This document shows positions 45,783 to 54,355 of a stretch of DNA of 64,000 bases, one piece after another. Source of the stretch: Rhizobium sp. RU36D (GTDB taxonomy: Bacteria > Pseudomonadota > Alphaproteobacteria > Rhizobiales > Rhizobiaceae). Position numbers and translations under genes: made by a program. Within the stretch, counting starts at the first letter, position 1; every line of letters begins with the position of its first letter. The stretch is from NCBI RefSeq assembly GCF_900176345.1, contig NZ_FWXU01000002.1, positions 62,001 through 126,000 of the forward strand, given 5' to 3'. Below the pieces are notes generated by a model, which made no database searches, was not told where the DNA came from, and saw only the letters and a list, made by a program, of their open reading frames with translations.

Positions 45783-46561
45783 CAATTCGTCCTTGTCTGA
45801 TCCTGGTTGGGCTTATGATCTGCGTTCGGGGTCTTCGACTTGCCGGAACTCCGGCGCCGCGTCGCGGCTGCATCCAGTACGGCGGAGGATTCCAGGAAGC
45901 GGGCCGCCAGATAGGCTTCCAGCTGGTCGATGGCGGCCGCGATATGGCGTTCGGCGCCCTCGCGGTCGCCGGCCAAGAGGCAAGCGCCGAGGGCCGCACG
46001 ATCCGCACCGCGCATTTTCACGCTGCTGCGCGCCTCGAAGAAGTTCACGAGACGCGCCGACCGGTCCCAGAGGTCCATGAGCCAGCCGCTGAGGGTCGGC
46101 ATGTTCAGCCTTGCTGCCAGCAGCAACAGCAGATCGCGCTCGGCACGGCGCAGGGTGGCCTGCAGATCTAGCATCGGATCGATGCGGCCATGCAGCGCTC
46201 CATACATGTCGCAAAGCCGACCGATCGTCGTGTGGTCCACGTCCGAGATTACGGCCGACGCCAGAAGCCTTTCCAGCGCCCTGCGTCCGGCCACGACCTC
46301 GCGGATTTCCGCGGCAGAGATCGGCGTTACCGACCAGCCGCTTCGGGCTGCCGACGTGACCAGTCCGCTTGATTGCAGCCGCTGCAAGGCGGTGCGAACT
46401 GCGCCGCGGCCGATGGCGAACTCATCGCACAGGCGCGCTTCGGACAGAATTTCTCCCGGCTTCAAGACGCCGTGGACGATGGCGCTTTTCAGCGTCTGCT
46501 CGGCCGACAGTCCCTTGGCCATGACGGGAGCGGGGGAAGAATAGGCATCATTGTCAAGCAT
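45782..46561 (-). CDS. GntR-family regulator with FCD domain
   Basis: 259 aa. The winged helix is near residues 20-85 (SEARLCDEFAIGRGAVRTALQRLQSSGLV) and the FCD helical domain runs behind it to about residue 235, with a polar tail. It is the first gene of the leftward Opp operon (stop and dppA start share one base) and divergent from the second binding protein, so it likely controls both from the 339-bp gap. Effector unknown. Confidence 0.88.
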   Translation of the reverse strand: MLDNDAYSSPAPVMAKGLSAEQTLKSAIVHGVLKPGEILSEARLCDEFAIGRGAVRTALQRLQSSGLVTSAARSGWSVTPISAAEIREVVAGRRALERLLASAVISDVDHTTIGRLCDMYGALHGRIDPMLDLQATLRRAERDLLLLLAARLNMPTLSGWLMDLWDRSARLVNFFEARSSVKMRGADRAALGACLLAGDREGAERHIAAAIDQLEAYLAARFLESSAVLDAAATRRRSSGKSKTPNADHKPNQDQTRTN

Positions 46562-46747
46562 TGTGAGATCTCAGAAGCGCGCGCTGACCGCCGACATGGC
46601 GATCGTTCAACGCTGTCATCCGCAGAATCGCACGGCTTGTCAAAGATTGTTCCCATCTTGGCCGGCGACTATCCCCAGCGCGCCCTTTGCAGGGCCGCCG
46701 GCGGGTTTCGCCTGTTGTCGTTCATCTTGAGAATCAGGATTGCATAT

Positions 46748-46807
46748 TCAGATTTAAGATGTCAACTTTGCATTTAATGCACATCAATAATATAATCTGA
46801 GATGTCA
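46748..46807. promoter_or_regulatory. Nested repeats in the divergent promoter of the Opp operon and second binding protein
   Basis: In the 339-bp gap 46562-46900 there is an AT-rich core with TCAGATT/AATCTGA inverted arms (46748-46754 and 46794-46800), TGCATTTAATGCA, a 13-bp palindrome, at 46769-46781, and two direct copies of AGATGTCA (46757-46764 and 46800-46807). These are candidate binding sites of the neighbouring FCD-GntR protein; the rest of the gap shows nothing I recognise. Confidence 0.45.
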
Positions 46808-46900
46808 GAGACGTGCATTCAAGCCCTGCCGATGCGCCCGGCAGGGTAAGAACAAGAGCGCACCAGAGGTTTGGATAATCGCCAATTAAAGGGAACAGTT

Positions 46901-48403
46901 ATGCGACCGCACAGCCTTATTCTTGCAGGCTTCCTGCTTGCCGCGGGGAGCCTTGCCGCACCGTACCAGGCACAGGCATCAAAAGACCTTTTCGTGATCG
47001 ATCTGCCGGGGGAGCCTTCTTCGCTCGATCCGCATGTCCAGTGGAACCCGGACAGCTACAATGTCTATCGCAACGTCTTTGACAATCTCGTCACCCGTGA
47101 CGATGCCGGCAAGATCATTCCGCAGATTGCCACCGAATGGGAGTATCTGTCGGATACCCAGATCCGCTTCAAGATCCGCGACGACGTGGTGTTCCATGAC
47201 GGCAGCAAGCTGACGGCTGAGGATGTCGCCTTCTCGGTCAAGCGGATTACCGATCCGGCCTTCGCCAGCCCGCAGCTTGGACAGTTCAACCAGATCACGG
47301 ATGCCGTCGCCGACGATGCCACGACGGTGACGCTGACGACCAACGGCCCCTATCCGCCGCTTTTCGCCCAGCTCGTTAAGTTGTCGATCGTCCCGAAGGC
47401 CGTGGTCGAGAAAATGGGCAAGGATGCGTTCAACCTCGCGCCGGTGGGATCGGGCCCCTACAAGTTCGAGAGCTGGAAACGCGGCGTCGAGGTGACGCTC
47501 GCCCGCAATGACGGCTATTGGGGCGACAAGGGCGCGTTTCCGCAGGTCGTGTTCCGCGCGGTGCCGGATGCGGCGACGCGGGTCGCCAATCTCCAGGCCG
47601 GGGCGAGCGACCTCGTGACCTATCTGAACGGCGACCTCGTGGCGCAGATCCAGGCTTCCGGCAAAGGCAAGGCGCTGGTCGGCAACACCGAACGCGTCGC
47701 CTATCTCGGCATGAATGTGACCAAGCCGCCGCTCGACAAGCCGGAAGTGCGCCAGGCAATCGCCATGGCGCTGGACAAGGCCGGTATTGCCGAGGGCATT
47801 CTGGCGACCGGCGAAAAGCCGGTATCGCAGGTCGCCTCGCCTGCCCATATGGGCTGGATCGAGGGCTTGGAAGGCCCGGCTTTTGATGCCGCAAAGGCAA
47901 AGGAAATCATCTCCGCGACACCGGGCGCCGATGCGCCGCTCAAGCTCCTCACGGCGCCGGTCTATGACCAGCGCGTCGTGCAGGCGATCCAGCAGATGCT
48001 GAACGATGCCGGCATGAAAGTCGAGATCGAGATGACCGACATGCCGAACTGGCTGAAGCAGATGCAAAGCGGTCCTGATGTCATTCCCGCACTTGCCTTC
48101 AGCCGCTGGAGCTGCGGCTGCCAGGACGCCGATGGCATTCTCTACCCGCTGCTGCATTCCTCCAGCGGATGGTCCAGCGTGAAGAATCCGGAGATCGACG
48201 CCGCCCTTGATCTCGCCCGCAAGTCGCTGTCCGAGGACGAAAGACTGGCGGCCTACAAGACGGTGCATGAGATGGTCAACAAGAACAACTACATCATCCC
48301 GCTCTACCAGGCCGCCGTCGTCTACGGCGCCGCCGAACAGGTCCAGTTCACGCCGACCCCCAACGAAAGCATCTTCCTGAACCGCATTTCCTGGAAGGAC
48401 TGA
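46901..48403 (+). CDS. Second oligopeptide/dipeptide-type ABC substrate-binding protein
   Basis: 500 aa from ATG 46901 (AAGGGA upstream); a TTG at 46871 is in frame but unsupported. Signal peptide with cleavage near QAQASKD. It follows the neighbour at 44271-45782 nearly motif for motif (GEPSSLDPHVQWNPDSY, LTAEDVAFSVKRI, APVGSGPYKFE). No permease or ATPase accompanies it, so it probably supplies another ligand to the Opp operon's channel. Confidence 0.9.
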   Translation: MRPHSLILAGFLLAAGSLAAPYQAQASKDLFVIDLPGEPSSLDPHVQWNPDSYNVYRNVFDNLVTRDDAGKIIPQIATEWEYLSDTQIRFKIRDDVVFHDGSKLTAEDVAFSVKRITDPAFASPQLGQFNQITDAVADDATTVTLTTNGPYPPLFAQLVKLSIVPKAVVEKMGKDAFNLAPVGSGPYKFESWKRGVEVTLARNDGYWGDKGAFPQVVFRAVPDAATRVANLQAGASDLVTYLNGDLVAQIQASGKGKALVGNTERVAYLGMNVTKPPLDKPEVRQAIAMALDKAGIAEGILATGEKPVSQVASPAHMGWIEGLEGPAFDAAKAKEIISATPGADAPLKLLTAPVYDQRVVQAIQQMLNDAGMKVEIEMTDMPNWLKQMQSGPDVIPALAFSRWSCGCQDADGILYPLLHSSSGWSSVKNPEIDAALDLARKSLSEDERLAAYKTVHEMVNKNNYIIPLYQAAVVYGAAEQVQFTPTPNESIFLNRISWKD

Positions 48404-48413
48404 TGCGATCCGC

Positions 48414-48439
48414 AGAGGCAGGCTGAACGGCCTGCCTCT
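48414..48439. terminator. Hairpin downstream of the second binding protein (copy 1)
   Basis: AGAGGCAGGC-TGAACG-GCCTGCCTCT, a perfect 10-bp stem 10 bp after the stop. The same stem with a different loop recurs at 48656-48681. No T-run, so a stabilising or weak terminating hairpin. Confidence 0.55.
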
Positions 48440-48481
48440 CAGCTTGACGACAAAGATGGGTTTTCCGCGAGACCATATTCA

Positions 48482-48596
48482 GCCGTCATTCCGGCGAAGG
48501 CCGGAATCCAGCCGCGGCGCGTCTGCGCCGTGAAAAGTATTTCGTAATCAAGGACTTGATTGCGCTGGATGCCGGCTCGTCGGCTGGCATGACGGC
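48482..48596. repeat. 115-bp inverted-repeat element (GTCATTCCGGCGAAGGCCGGAATCC type)
   Basis: The left end GCCGTCATTCCGGCGAAGG continues to CCGGAATCCAGC, and the right end is an imperfect inverted copy (GCTGGATGCCGGC to GGCTGGCATGACGGC). Each end folds on itself, and a third small hairpin GGCGC-GTCT-GCGCC lies inside. The left half is a widespread proteobacterial dispersed-repeat type. It lies between convergent genes and carries no ORF. Probably a miniature mobile or structural repeat. Confidence 0.65.
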
Positions 48597-48655
48597 GATG
48601 TTTTCGGCCAAAACCAACAGCAAAGACCCGGGAATGAGAGTTTGTCAGCACGCCG

Positions 48656-48681
48656 AGAGGCAGGCTGAGAGGCCTGCCTCT
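48656..48681. terminator. Hairpin downstream of the SDR gene (copy 2)
   Basis: AGAGGCAGGC-TGAGAG-GCCTGCCTCT, identical in stem to the hairpin at 48414 and 50 bp beyond the stop of the convergent SDR gene. The pair brackets the 115-bp repeat, one for each converging transcript. Confidence 0.55.
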
Positions 48682-48730
48682 GTCCTACCTAGCCGAACAG
48701 GCAGAGACGCCCGGATCGGATCGGAGACTG

Positions 48731-49498
48731 TCAAACATAGACGGCGGCCAGTCCGCCGTCGATCGGCAGGTTGATGCCGCTCACCCAGCGGGCGTCGTCG
48801 GAGCACAGGAAGAGGACGGGTCCTGCGATTTCATCGGCAAGGGCCGGGCGCTTCATCTTGCCGGCGTCGGCCTGCACGCGCTCCTGGCCGAGCATTGTGA
48901 CGAAATCGCCGAGGATCGGCGTGAAGACCGGACCGGGCGCCACGGAGTTCATCCGGATATCCCGCTTCATGAACAGCGCATTGCTGCGCATCATCGTCCA
49001 GACGATCAGCGCTTCCTTGAAATACTGGTAACAGGTTTCCTGCGGCACCGGAAAGTCCGATAGCCACGCTTGCCCCTCGGCAAAGCTCGTCGTGGCGGCG
49101 AGTTTTTTGTGCTGCTCGACCCGCTTGGGCCATTCCCCGCCAAGGATCGATGCAAAGTTCACGATCGAAGCGCCCTTTGGCATGCGGTCTATGAGGGATT
49201 CGGTCAGGTGGCGCAGGCCGAGATAGTTGACCCGCGCAACGAGATCCTTGTCGGCGGTGCCCGGCACGCCTGCGGCATTGATGAGCGCGTCGATCCGGGT
49301 TGGAAACTTTGAAATGGTAGCGTCGATTGCCGTGGGATTGCTGAGATCGATCTTGATGAAGCCGTCGAGGGACAGCATGGCGTCGTTGCGGTCGACGCCG
49401 ATAACGCTTGCGCCACGAAAGCGGGCGAGGCGGGCCACTTCGCCGCCGATGCCCGACGAGACGCCCGTGATGACGATGGTCTTTCCTGAGAGGTTCAT
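48731..49498 (-). CDS. SDR alcohol dehydrogenase, coniferyl-alcohol dehydrogenase-like
   Basis: 255 aa: cofactor loop TGVSSGIGGEVA (residues 12-23), VDRND (acidic, NAD preference), NAAGVPGT, catalytic YQYFK and SVAPGPVFTPIL. The sequence resembles CalA/3-alpha-hydroxysteroid dehydrogenase-type SDRs with the long middle insert (LAATTSFAEGQAWL). Next to an aromatic-aldehyde-type dehydrogenase it would oxidise an aryl or cinnamyl alcohol to the aldehyde. 86 bp separate it from the aldehyde dehydrogenase gene, probably one transcript from the sigma-54 promoter. Confidence 0.82.
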   Translation of the reverse strand: MNLSGKTIVITGVSSGIGGEVARLARFRGASVIGVDRNDAMLSLDGFIKIDLSNPTAIDATISKFPTRIDALINAAGVPGTADKDLVARVNYLGLRHLTESLIDRMPKGASIVNFASILGGEWPKRVEQHKKLAATTSFAEGQAWLSDFPVPQETCYQYFKEALIVWTMMRSNALFMKRDIRMNSVAPGPVFTPILGDFVTMLGQERVQADAGKMKRPALADEIAGPVLFLCSDDARWVSGINLPIDGGLAAVYV

Positions 49499-49584
49499 GC
49501 TCGTGTTTCCTTTGGAAGAGCGCGATCAGGACCGCCCGCCTTTCCGGCGAGTGGTCGTCGCGACAAGGGTTGGATCAAAGTGGA

Positions 49585-51057
49585 TCAGAATGGATAGGGT
49601 GTTGCGGCCTTCTTCACCGAGACCCACTGCCACTGGGTGAATTCCTCGATGTCAGCCGGTCCGCCGACGCGCGTGCCATTGCCGGACTTTCCACGACCAC
49701 CGAATGGCGCATATGGGCCGCCATTGATCGTCTGGTCGTTGATGTGCAGCTGCCCGACATTCAATTGGTCGCCGAGGCCCATGGCGCGCCCGAGATCGCC
49801 CGAAATCACGCCCGCGGCGAGCCCGTATTCCGATCGGTTGGCGAGATCGACGGCCTCCTCATCGGTCTTGAATGAGACGATGCAGGCGACCGGCCCGAAG
49901 ATTTCCTCCTCGAAGGCCAGCATGTCGGGCTTGACGCCCGAAAGCACGGTCGCGGCGTAGAAGCGGCCATCATGTGTGCCGCCGGCGAGCAACCTCGCCC
50001 CCTTGGCCACGGCATCGTCGACGATCTTCTGTATGGTCTCGACCTGGCTATCGGAGATGATCGGGCCCAGCGCCACCTGTTGGGTGGAGGGGTCGCCGGC
50101 CGGCAGGTGCAGCGCCTTCGCAACCAGGCGTTCGGTGATGGCGGCTTCGATCTTTTCGTCGACCAGGATGAGCCCGGTGGCCATGCAGATCTGGCCCTGA
50201 TGCAGGAAGGTTCCCCAGGCAGCATTGGATGCGGCCACATCAAGATCGGCGTCATCGAGAATGACAAGGGCGTTCTTGCCACCCAGTTCGAGCTGGACGC
50301 GCTTCAGGTGACGGCCGCAGATCTCGCCGACCTTTGAGCCGCCACGGGCCGAGCCGGTGAAGGATACCATGGCAATGTTCGGGTCGCTGCACAACGCTTC
50401 GCCCGCATCGGCACCGCCCGGCACGACATGCAGGACGCCCTTGGGCAAGCCGGCCTCTTCGAAGATCCGGGCGATGATGATGCCGCCTGAAATGGGCGTG
50501 CGCGGATCCGGCTTGTGCACGACGGTGTTGCCAAGCGCGATTGCAGCGGCGATCGAACGAACGGATAGAACCAGCGGAAAGTTGAACGGCGAGATCACGC
50601 CCACCACGCCATGCGGCACCCGGCGGGCATAGTTCGTGCGGTCGTCCATGCCGGGCAGGAACATGCCCGTGGGTTGGGTCGCAAGCGTGGCGGCATGCCT
50701 GATGAAGAGGGCGCCATGCTCGATCTCGATCATCGCCTTGGGATGGATGGAGCCGGATTCCTGCATAATCCAGTTGGCGAGTTCGGCGCCGTTCTGCTCA
50801 AGAATATCGGCGGCACGATTGAGGATCGCTGCGCGCTGGGCGGGCAGCGTCTTTGCCCATTCCTTTTGCGCCGCACGAGCCCGCTTGGCGGCCTCGGCGA
50901 TATCGGCCGGACCACATAATCCGACGGTTGCCAGCCTATTGCCATTGGCAGGGTCGGTCACATCTAGCTTGCCGCCCAGCGTTTCCTGCCAATCCGAGAT
51001 ATAGGCAAGGCCGCCCCAGCGGGCGGTATCCAAAAAATTCGGCGCATGCATGTTCAT
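49585..51057 (-). CDS. Aldehyde dehydrogenase, benzaldehyde/coniferaldehyde-type
   Basis: 490 aa of the ALDH superfamily: SPFNFPLVLSVRSIAAAIALGN (NAD site), HVVPGGADAG, and FTGSARGG. The glutamate is in LELGGKNALVILDDAD. HQGQICMATG carries the catalytic cysteine. It groups by motif with vanillin/benzaldehyde dehydrogenases. Converts the aldehyde made by the SDR to the acid. A sigma-54 promoter lies about 150 bp upstream and GGAGG precedes the ATG. Confidence 0.88.
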   Translation of the reverse strand: MNMHAPNFLDTARWGGLAYISDWQETLGGKLDVTDPANGNRLATVGLCGPADIAEAAKRARAAQKEWAKTLPAQRAAILNRAADILEQNGAELANWIMQESGSIHPKAMIEIEHGALFIRHAATLATQPTGMFLPGMDDRTNYARRVPHGVVGVISPFNFPLVLSVRSIAAAIALGNTVVHKPDPRTPISGGIIIARIFEEAGLPKGVLHVVPGGADAGEALCSDPNIAMVSFTGSARGGSKVGEICGRHLKRVQLELGGKNALVILDDADLDVAASNAAWGTFLHQGQICMATGLILVDEKIEAAITERLVAKALHLPAGDPSTQQVALGPIISDSQVETIQKIVDDAVAKGARLLAGGTHDGRFYAATVLSGVKPDMLAFEEEIFGPVACIVSFKTDEEAVDLANRSEYGLAAGVISGDLGRAMGLGDQLNVGQLHINDQTINGGPYAPFGGRGKSGNGTRVGGPADIEEFTQWQWVSVKKAATPYPF

Positions 51058-51202
51058 GGTTCAGGGCCTCCAATTCCCTCGGTTCGAGGAGATCAGGGCA
51101 AAGCTTCGCCGTCGTGAGATCGGTCCGTTCAACCGCTCATCCAGGCTCTGCTGATGCGTCTGTCCTCCTGGCCGCCTCCTCAAGCGGCTCGGCTTCTTCG
51201 TC

Positions 51203-51217
51203 GCAACAGGCGTGCCA
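51203..51217 (-). promoter_or_regulatory. Sigma-54 (-24/-12) promoter for the aldehyde/alcohol dehydrogenase operon
   Basis: Reading leftward the sequence is TGGCACG-CCTG-TTGC, matching the RpoN consensus TGGCACG-N4-TTGC exactly. The predicted start lies near 51190, leaving a leader of about 130 bases before the aldehyde dehydrogenase ATG. A XylR-type RpoN activator is encoded divergently and a palindrome sits 110 bp upstream. Confidence 0.8.
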
Positions 51218-51326
51218 AGTTGTCGGCGGCAGATCTTCAAAGCGGAGGGCCGATCCAGGGCCATGAAAAGACAACGAGATTTTTGAGGTACTGCTTCCCG
51301 GCTCACACAGCAGACGGATTGCGAAA

Positions 51327-51342
51327 TTCATCAAATGATGAA
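51327..51342. promoter_or_regulatory. Palindromic upstream activating sequence for the XylR-type activator
   Basis: TTCATCA-AA-TGATGAA has perfect 7-bp arms, 110 bp upstream of the sigma-54 promoter and 37 bp before the activator's start. A weaker TTGA-N10-TCAA dyad follows at 51346-51363. Spacing and symmetry fit an enhancer bound by the Fis-type domain, which may also autoregulate the activator. Confidence 0.65.
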
Positions 51343-51378
51343 ACGTTGAGAAAACCTAATCAATTTATGAAGGTTGAC

Positions 51379-53166
51379 ATGCCCAAGGACAAGTCTCCTA
51401 CCCTCGTGTCGCTCGCCGAGGTTTCGAAGTCCACGGGCAAGATGCTGTCCAAGGGCGCGTTCAGCGAGCTTGTCACCGGCGCTTCGCCGACGCTTGCGGA
51501 ACTGACCGAGGCCCTGCATTTCGCGCTCGGCGACGGGCGGATCTGGCTCAACGACCAGCGCATGGTGCTGATGCAGAGCCAGGTCTTGGGGCGCCTGCGC
51601 CAGGAGATCATCGAGGCCTTCGGCATGGAGGCCGCGAAGGGCATCTTCATGCGGGTGGGATACATGCAGGGTGTGCGCGATGCCGAGCTGATCCAGAAAC
51701 GGTTCCCCAACCAGGATCTCACCCATGCGCTTGCCGCCGGGCCGCGCGTGCATACGCTGGAAGGCTTCGTCAAGGTGGAGACCAAGCAGTTCCAGTTCGA
51801 CAGCGCCAAAGGCAGCTATTTCGGCGAGTTCTACTGGTACGATTCCTCCGAGGCCGCAGAGCATATTGCCCATCACGGGCTGGCAAGCGACCCGGTCTGC
51901 TGGATGCAGACGGGCTATCCGAGCGGCTATACCAGCACGCTCTTCGGCCGGCCGGTGATCTTTCGCGAGCTGGAATGCTCGGGCATGGGCGCGCCCCGCT
52001 GCTATGTGGTTGGCCAGAACGCCGGGGAATGGGGCGAGGATGCGCCGGAGCGGGCCTATCTCGGCCTGGAATGGCCGCGCTCGCGCCGCGTTGCACGCCG
52101 CACTTCCCCTAAAGAGACGAGGCCCGATGGGACAGCGGTCACCGGTGCGGGATTGCCAGGCGGCGAGCCGGTCGTCGGGGTGTCTGCAAGCTTCCTCAAG
52201 GCGCGGCTGATGGTGGAGAAGGTTGCCGATACGGAAGCGACCGTTCTTCTGGTTGGGGAGTCTGGTGTCGGCAAGGAGCTCTTCTCGCAGCAGCTTCATC
52301 GGCTGAGCCACCGTGCCGCCAAGCCCTTCGTGGCGATCAACTGCGCTGCCATTCCCGAAACGCTGGTCGAATCCGAGTTGTTCGGTGTCGAAAAGGGCGC
52401 GTTTACCGGCGCTGTCGCCTCGCGTCCCGGATATTTCGAGCGAGCGGCCGGCGGCACGCTGTTCCTCGACGAGGTGGCGTCGCTGGCCTATGCCGCACAG
52501 GGCAAGCTGCTGCGCGCCATCCAGGAGCGGGTGATCGAGCGGGTGGGTGGTTCGAAAACGATTGCGGCGGATGTGCGGGTAATCGCGGCGTCGAATGTCG
52601 ATCTTGCCGATGAAGTGCGGGCAGGACGGTTTCGCCAGGACCTCTATTTCCGTCTCTGCGTGTTCCCCATCTCCATACCGCCGCTCCGCGAGCGTCGAGA
52701 CGACATTCCCCTGCTTGCCGATCACTTCCTGCGGCTGTTTCGCGAGCGACACCGCCGCGATGTCATCGGGCTGACCCGCCGGGCCATGGATGCGCTTCTC
52801 GCCTACGACTTTCCGGGCAATATCCGAGAGCTTCAGAACCTCATCGAGCGCGGGGTGATCTTCGCCAATGCCGGCGGCTTTATCGACCTGCAACACCTGT
52901 TCACGGCCAACGAGCCGTTTCCAGCGCTGCACTCTTCGCTGACACGGGATGGACGTGTCTCCTTATCTTCACGTCCCTTGGCCGCCTCCCCTCAAGCCGG
53001 TTCGGATTTCCTGTCTTCCACGACGGAGCTTCGCAGTGCTGAAATCGAGCTCTATCGCCAGGCGCTGGCGGCCAGTCGCGGAAACATCGCGGCCGCTGCC
53101 CGAAGCCTCGGCCTTACCCGCGCGAAACTGGAATATCGCCTGCGGAAACATGGTCTCTGGACCTGA
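51379..53166 (+). CDS. Sigma-54-dependent activator of the XylR/DmpR/PoxR class
   Basis: About 595 aa from ATG 51379 (AAGG seven bases before; ATG 51367 also in frame). XylR-N and V4R effector-binding region to about residue 205, including [14 protein letters not shown] and [11 protein letters not shown]. Then comes a linker and AAA+ domain with Walker A GESGVGKE (about residue 293), GAFTGA (about 340), the loop that contacts sigma-54, and Walker [10 protein letters not shown]. The Fis-type HTH is at the C-terminus ([20 protein letters not shown]). Members sense phenols, toluene or benzyl alcohols directly. Confidence 0.92.
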   Translation: MPKDKSPTLVSLAEVSKSTGKMLSKGAFSELVTGASPTLAELTEALHFALGDGRIWLNDQRMVLMQSQVLGRLRQEIIEAFGMEAAKGIFMRVGYMQGVRDAELIQKRFPNQDLTHALAAGPRVHTLEGFVKVETKQFQFDSAKGSYFGEFYWYDSSEAAEHIAHHGLASDPVCWMQTGYPSGYTSTLFGRPVIFRELECSGMGAPRCYVVGQNAGEWGEDAPERAYLGLEWPRSRRVARRTSPKETRPDGTAVTGAGLPGGEPVVGVSASFLKARLMVEKVADTEATVLLVGESGVGKELFSQQLHRLSHRAAKPFVAINCAAIPETLVESELFGVEKGAFTGAVASRPGYFERAAGGTLFLDEVASLAYAAQGKLLRAIQERVIERVGGSKTIAADVRVIAASNVDLADEVRAGRFRQDLYFRLCVFPISIPPLRERRDDIPLLADHFLRLFRERHRRDVIGLTRRAMDALLAYDFPGNIRELQNLIERGVIFANAGGFIDLQHLFTANEPFPALHSSLTRDGRVSLSSRPLAASPQAGSDFLSSTTELRSAEIELYRQALAASRGNIAAAARSLGLTRAKLEYRLRKHGLWT

Positions 53167-53275
53167 TATGGCAGGATGAACCCGACCTGAATGGTCTCTT
53201 CAGCTTCTGTTCCAGCGGCGGTCTCTACAAGGGAGATGTTCAACCGCGGTCAAAGCCGCCTGAGGAGACAAAGTC

Positions 53276-53713
53276 ATGAACCGCACGTCTTTCATCGCAA
53301 TCGCACTCGGCACTGTCGCCACCATCATGGGTGCTGCGCCCGTCATGGCCAATGACGTGCGCATCGAGCAGTATGGCTGGTCGAACTCGGCAGGCGGCGC
53401 GCAGCGTGGCTATAGCAACCGGATCAGGACCTACCAGAACGGCAACTACAACCGGGTGACCGGACATCAATATGGCGATCGCAATCTGTCGGCTGTTGGC
53501 CAGGAAGGCTACAACAACTACGGCGCGACGACCCAGCGCGGCAATGGCAATGTCGCCGGCATCGGCCAGTTCGGCTCCAATCACACGACGATCCTGACCC
53601 AGGATGGCAATGGCAACATCGCCGCCGGCGTTCAGGTCGGCCGCGGCTGCGATGCCAATCTCAGCCAGGGCGGCAGCGGCAATGTCGCAGCCTTCGTCCA
53701 GGTCTGCGACTGA
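53276..53713 (+). CDS. Curlin-repeat secreted protein (CsgA/CsgB-like amyloid subunit)
   Basis: 145 aa with a signal peptide (cleavage near VMAND). The mature part is built of roughly 20-residue repeats with the curlin pattern Q-x-G-x-x-N-x5-Q: TYQNGNYNRVTGHQYG, VGQEGYNNYGATTQRG, IGQFGSNHTTILTQDG, VQVGRGCDANLSQGG. It is rich in Gly, Asn and Gln. Two cysteines near the end are unusual for curlins. Ribosome-binding site GAGGAGAC. First of three genes with csgH and a second curlin; likely an extracellular amyloid subunit or nucleator. Confidence 0.85.
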   Translation: MNRTSFIAIALGTVATIMGAAPVMANDVRIEQYGWSNSAGGAQRGYSNRIRTYQNGNYNRVTGHQYGDRNLSAVGQEGYNNYGATTQRGNGNVAGIGQFGSNHTTILTQDGNGNIAAGVQVGRGCDANLSQGGSGNVAAFVQVCD

Positions 53714-53776
53714 GCGACCTAGCCACTGACGCCGCACCGGTGAAGATCAAAATGGCAGCTTAAGGGGAGATCACCC

Positions 53777-54175
53777 ATGCCAAATAGCGTCCGACATTCT
53801 CGCAGCCTCATGACACTTTTCGCGCTGTGCCTGCTTCCGGTCGGCGCCTTCACCGAAATGGCGACCGCCGCGCCCACGCAATCCTCCAAGCTGTGCGAAA
53901 TCAAGGTCACGCCCCGCGCCGGCCTTGTCAGTCTCGAGGCGATCGTCCGTGCCGACAAGACCACCGACGGAAGCTATACGTTGCGCATCGACAAGACAGG
54001 CGGTGGCGGCAGCTCCAGCATCACCCAGGGTGGCGATTTCGAGGTGTCCGCCGGCAAGGCCGCCACGCTGGGCTCCGTGACCCTGGATTCGAGGGGGAGC
54101 AGCTACAAGGCCGTGCTTGAGGTGATCAGCGGCGGCAAAAGCCATCGCTGCACGAAACAGGTCAGCGACGACTGA
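53777..54175 (+). CDS. csgH: CsgH-like periplasmic curli chaperone
   Basis: 132 aa: signal peptide (about residues 1-32), then an immunoglobulin-like beta-sandwich of about 95 residues. CEIKVTPRAG and a C-terminal CTKQV supply a likely disulfide pair. The size, two cysteines and Gly/Ser-rich middle strand fit CsgH, the alphaproteobacterial curli inhibitor/chaperone that substitutes for CsgC. Its place between two curlin-repeat genes supports this. Followed by a GC hairpin. Confidence 0.75.
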   Translation: MPNSVRHSRSLMTLFALCLLPVGAFTEMATAAPTQSSKLCEIKVTPRAGLVSLEAIVRADKTTDGSYTLRIDKTGGGGSSSITQGGDFEVSAGKAATLGSVTLDSRGSSYKAVLEVISGGKSHRCTKQVSDD

Positions 54176-54206
54176 CAGTTTGCCAGCTATCTGACGCATG
54201 TTTTGG

Positions 54207-54235
54207 AGGGTGCCGGTTCGTTCCGGCGCCCTTTC
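54207..54235 (+). terminator. Terminator-like hairpin after csgH
   Basis: GGGTGCCGG-TTCGTT-CCGGCGCCC (nine pairs, one G-U) followed by TTTC, 32 bp behind the csgH stop. Moderate intrinsic terminator, which would make the second curlin gene a separate or attenuated unit. Confidence 0.6.
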
Positions 54236-54355
54236 GCGTTCAGGGTCGAGATCGCGGCCCGTGAATAGCAGATGAACGGTGAGTTCCGGCTGCGTTCAGG
54301 AGGACGATGCCATTATGCATCATCAGCCAAGGCAACCCGCCCTCAGGAGATCATC

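Noticed and set aside
51331..52932. 533-codon frame opposite the XylR-type activator
   Set aside because: No motif, and the sense strand has all AAA+ and Fis-HTH signatures.
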